From an uncultured Alphaproteobacteria bacterium (GTDB lineage Bacteria > Pseudomonadota > Alphaproteobacteria > Methylaequorales > Methylaequoraceae), in NCBI GenBank assembly GCA_902579395.1, contig CACHGK010000003.1, positions 84,911 through 148,910 on the forward strand: 64,000 nucleotides of DNA, read 5' to 3'. Under the pieces are notes generated by a model. It made no database searches and was not told where the DNA came from. It saw nothing but the letters and a program-made list of their open reading frames with translations. The translations under genes and the position numbers were made by a program. Position 1 is the stretch's first letter; each line of letters begins with the position of its first letter. Below, piece after piece: positions 62,252 to 64,000 of the stretch.

Positions 62252-62710
62252 GTGAAAAAAGATAATTTCATAATAGCTAAAAATCGAAAAGCTAAATTTT
62301 CCTTCCAAATTTCTGAAACTATGGAAGTTGGAATTGTCCTTAAAGGTGCTGAGGTTAAATCGATAAGACGAGGTGGTGTAGCCTTAGATAATTCCTATGC
62401 TGTTGATAAAAAGGGAGAGTTTTGGATTATGAATCTGTATATTGATTTAAAAGAATACGAAAAAAGACAAAGTGATTTAGACAATTTAAGACCAAAAAAA
62501 CTTCTTTTGAAAAAAGATGAGATTACAAAAATTAATCTAAAAATAAAGCAAAATGGTTTTACTCTTATACCACTAGACCTTCATTTTAATCAAAAAGGTT
62601 TTGTAAAAGTTCTACTTGGTGTCTCAAAGGGAAGAAAAAAAAGTGATCTTAGAGAATATAAGAAACAACAGGATTGGAAAAAAGAAAAATCCAGATTGGA
62701 GAAATATTGA
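62252..62710 (+). CDS. smpB: SsrA-binding protein SmpB
   Basis: 152 residues: IAKNRKAKFSFQISETMEVG, VLKGAEVKSIRRGGVALDNS, and the basic C-terminal tail ([16 protein letters not shown]). With tmRNA it rescues stalled ribosomes. GTG start. Its stop overlaps the folK start as TTGA. The matching ssrA gene is not in this window. Confidence 0.95.
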   Translation: MKKDNFIIAKNRKAKFSFQISETMEVGIVLKGAEVKSIRRGGVALDNSYAVDKKGEFWIMNLYIDLKEYEKRQSDLDNLRPKKLLLKKDEITKINLKIKQNGFTLIPLDLHFNQKGFVKVLLGVSKGRKKSDLREYKKQQDWKKEKSRLEKY

Positions 62711-63201
62711 TATTAATAGCTTTTGGTTCAAACCTTAGTTCTGAATTATTTGGGAATCCAATTGAAAACTGCATTAAAGCTGTTGAGATTTTAAAAACAA
62801 AATTTAAAGTAGAAAAAATTTCAAAATTTTATAAAACTGAACCAATACCTAAATCTTCACAATCTTGGTTTATTAATGGAGTGGTAAGTATAACAACAGA
62901 TTATACACCCATACATGTATTAGAGCACTTAATGCAAATTGAAAAATCTTTTAAAAGAATTAGAGGTATAAAAAATGATCCAAGAGTCATAGATTTGGAT
63001 TTAATCTCATATAATGATATTGTTTTAAATTCTAAAGACTTAGTTTTACCACATCCAAGAATGCATGAAAGAAAATTTGTTTTAATGCCTATTTGTGATA
63101 TTAACGACGAATGGATTCACCCAGTTCTAAAAAAAAAAGCTAAAAATCTTCTAAAAACGCTTGCAAAACAAAAGATTTTTAATATAAATGTGAAATATTA
63201 A
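62707..63201 (+). CDS. folK: 6-hydroxymethyl-7,8-dihydropterin pyrophosphokinase
   Basis: 164 residues from the TTG at 62707. Family wording: [17 protein letters not shown] at the start, [19 protein letters not shown], the conserved [12 protein letters not shown] and [19 protein letters not shown]. Transfers pyrophosphate from ATP in folate synthesis. An ATG at 62674 lies inside smpB and would add unusual residues; the TTG has GGAG five bases upstream and overlaps the smpB stop (TTGA), so it is the better start. Confidence 0.9.
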   Translation: MILIAFGSNLSSELFGNPIENCIKAVEILKTKFKVEKISKFYKTEPIPKSSQSWFINGVVSITTDYTPIHVLEHLMQIEKSFKRIRGIKNDPRVIDLDLISYNDIVLNSKDLVLPHPRMHERKFVLMPICDINDEWIHPVLKKKAKNLLKTLAKQKIFNINVKY

Positions 63202-63203
63202 TT

Positions 63204-63677
63204 ATGGCTAGGGTAACTACAGAAGACTGCATAACTTCAATACCAAATAGGTTTCAACTGGTAATTTACGCATGTAGCAGAGCAAGAGATTTAACATCTG
63301 GTTCAGAATCAGAGGTTACTAAAAACAATGATAAGAATACTGTGATTGCTTTGAGAGAAATCGCTGAAAAAAAAATCGATTTAGTAAAAACCTGGGATTC
63401 AATTGTCAATGCATCACAAAAATATCAGCCAGTAGAGGAAACAGACATTGATGATGAAGAGACCGTTCCAATGAATGAAAATGCATCTCAAGTCTCCTTT
63501 GATAATTTTGAAAAGGAAAATGCATCCGAAAAGAAACGAAAAAAAATATATATGACCCAGAATGAAATTCAAAAACTAATAAGTCAGAAAAAAAACGCTA
63601 GTCAAGAAGATGAAAATTCTGAACAAGATCCTGAAAGTGAACCTTCAGCTACAAATGAAAATACCCTAAAAGAGTAA
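63204..63677 (+). CDS. rpoZ: RNA polymerase omega subunit
   Basis: 157 residues. The omega core is in the first 65 residues ([50 protein letters not shown]). A long acidic and basic low-complexity tail follows ([15 protein letters not shown] ... [19 protein letters not shown]). It stabilises the beta-prime subunit and, in some bacteria, helps ppGpp sensing. It lies between folK and relA/spoT, the usual order. Confidence 0.93.
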   Translation: MARVTTEDCITSIPNRFQLVIYACSRARDLTSGSESEVTKNNDKNTVIALREIAEKKIDLVKTWDSIVNASQKYQPVEETDIDDEETVPMNENASQVSFDNFEKENASEKKRKKIYMTQNEIQKLISQKKNASQEDENSEQDPESEPSATNENTLKE

Positions 63678-63728
63678 AATAGTAAAAATTTTGTTTGAAA
63701 ATTAAACTATTTATCATAAAATTTTAGT

Positions 63729-64000
63729 GTGTTACGACAAGTAGAGTTACTAGAAAAAGTTAAATCTTATGATCCTGATGTTGAGGAGGGACTTCTTAAC
63801 AAGGCTTATGTTTTTTCTATGAGGGCACATGGTAGTCAAAAAAGAGCATCTGGGGATCCATATTTTTCGCATCCTTTGGAGGTAGCAGGCATCCTTGCAG
63901 ACCATAAATTCGATTCAAGAACAATAATAACGGCATTGCTTCATGATGTTGTAGAAGATACAAAATTCAGTTTGAATGACATAAAGAAAAATTTTGGTAA
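63729..64000 (+). CDS. RelA/SpoT-type (p)ppGpp synthetase/hydrolase, N-terminal fragment
   Basis: The first 90 residues are visible before the window ends; the start is the GTG at 63729, since the frame is closed 12 bases upstream. The HD hydrolase domain is recognisable: AYVFSMRAHGSQKRASGDPY, FSHPLEVAGILADHKFDSRT and ITALLHDVVEDT with the metal-binding HD pair. As in other alphaproteobacteria, a single long bifunctional Rsh is expected here, next to rpoZ. It makes and breaks down ppGpp, the partner of DksA. Confidence 0.93.
   Translation, partial: MLRQVELLEKVKSYDPDVEEGLLNKAYVFSMRAHGSQKRASGDPYFSHPLEVAGILADHKFDSRTIITALLHDVVEDTKFSLNDIKKNFG

Noticed and set aside
62674..62706. ATG at 62674 as start of folK
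   Set aside because: It lies in smpB and adds residues not typical of HPPK; TTG 62707 has a good ribosome site and a TTGA overlap.
1..64000. tRNA genes, rRNA genes, CRISPR arrays, insertion sequences or prophage
   Set aside because: No cloverleaf-sized gap, spaced repeat array, transposase or phage gene was seen.

Overview
This is an AT-rich, gene-dense chromosomal window of the kind seen in streamlined marine Alphaproteobacteria. The evidence is the recA-alaS-icd block, the lytic transglycosylase-dapA-smpB-folK-rpoZ-relA/spoT block, a DksA with the alphaproteobacterial one-cysteine finger, and a perfect GAAC-N7-GAAC LexA box in front of recA. Genes overlap or abut almost everywhere. No tRNA, rRNA, insertion sequence or CRISPR array was seen, and no gene-free stretch exceeds 300 bases. 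The genus cannot be named from the sequence alone; flagellar genes argue against SAR11 proper.

Layout. 1-2.5 kb: NAD-dependent formate dehydrogenase (fdsA start, fused fdsG-fdsB) behind gmhB. 2.5-19.3 kb: housekeeping genes (dksA, recA, alaS, icd, a LysM protein, psd, pssA, an RND pump with its adaptor, ppx/gppA, rlmE, guaB, guaA). 19.3-31.3 kb: surface-glycan and protein-modification genes (methyltransferases, a dioxygenase, a TPR glycosyltransferase, the flagellin lysine methylase fliB, an O-antigen ligase, a TPR sulfotransferase) mixed with a few small housekeeping genes. 31.3-51 kb: flagellar locus with flgG-H-I-J-K-L, four flagellins, fliD, three FliS-like chaperones and a FliT-like protein, plus a ClC protein. 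51-58.7 kb: bacterioferritin, a BASS transporter, a molbindin with tungstate/molybdate-type ABC genes, a small-protein cluster and a Fur-box-controlled ferric-iron ABC operon. 58.8-64 kb: hsp20, slt, dapA, smpB, folK, rpoZ and the start of relA/spoT.

Main discovery. Seven matches to the sigma-54 promoter (consensus here close to TGGCAT-N5-TTGC) lie exactly in front of flgG, flgL, the large flagellin, fliB, an FkbM methyltransferase operon, a PhyH-like dioxygenase and the TPR sulfotransferase. This puts the glycan-modification genes in the flagellar regulon. In five of the seven the predicted transcription start falls on, or within three bases of, the start codon, which predicts leaderless mRNAs. 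The pattern also corrects several start sites, because upstream TTG/GTG codons are part of the promoters.

Other notable points: a 1696-residue FlgK with about 1200 extra residues, including surface-protein repeats with one copy apparently nested inside another; a variable-region domain shared by FlgK, the large flagellin and FlgL; and a membrane-protein ORF with no ATG/GTG/TTG start that overlaps its upstream neighbour as ATAA.
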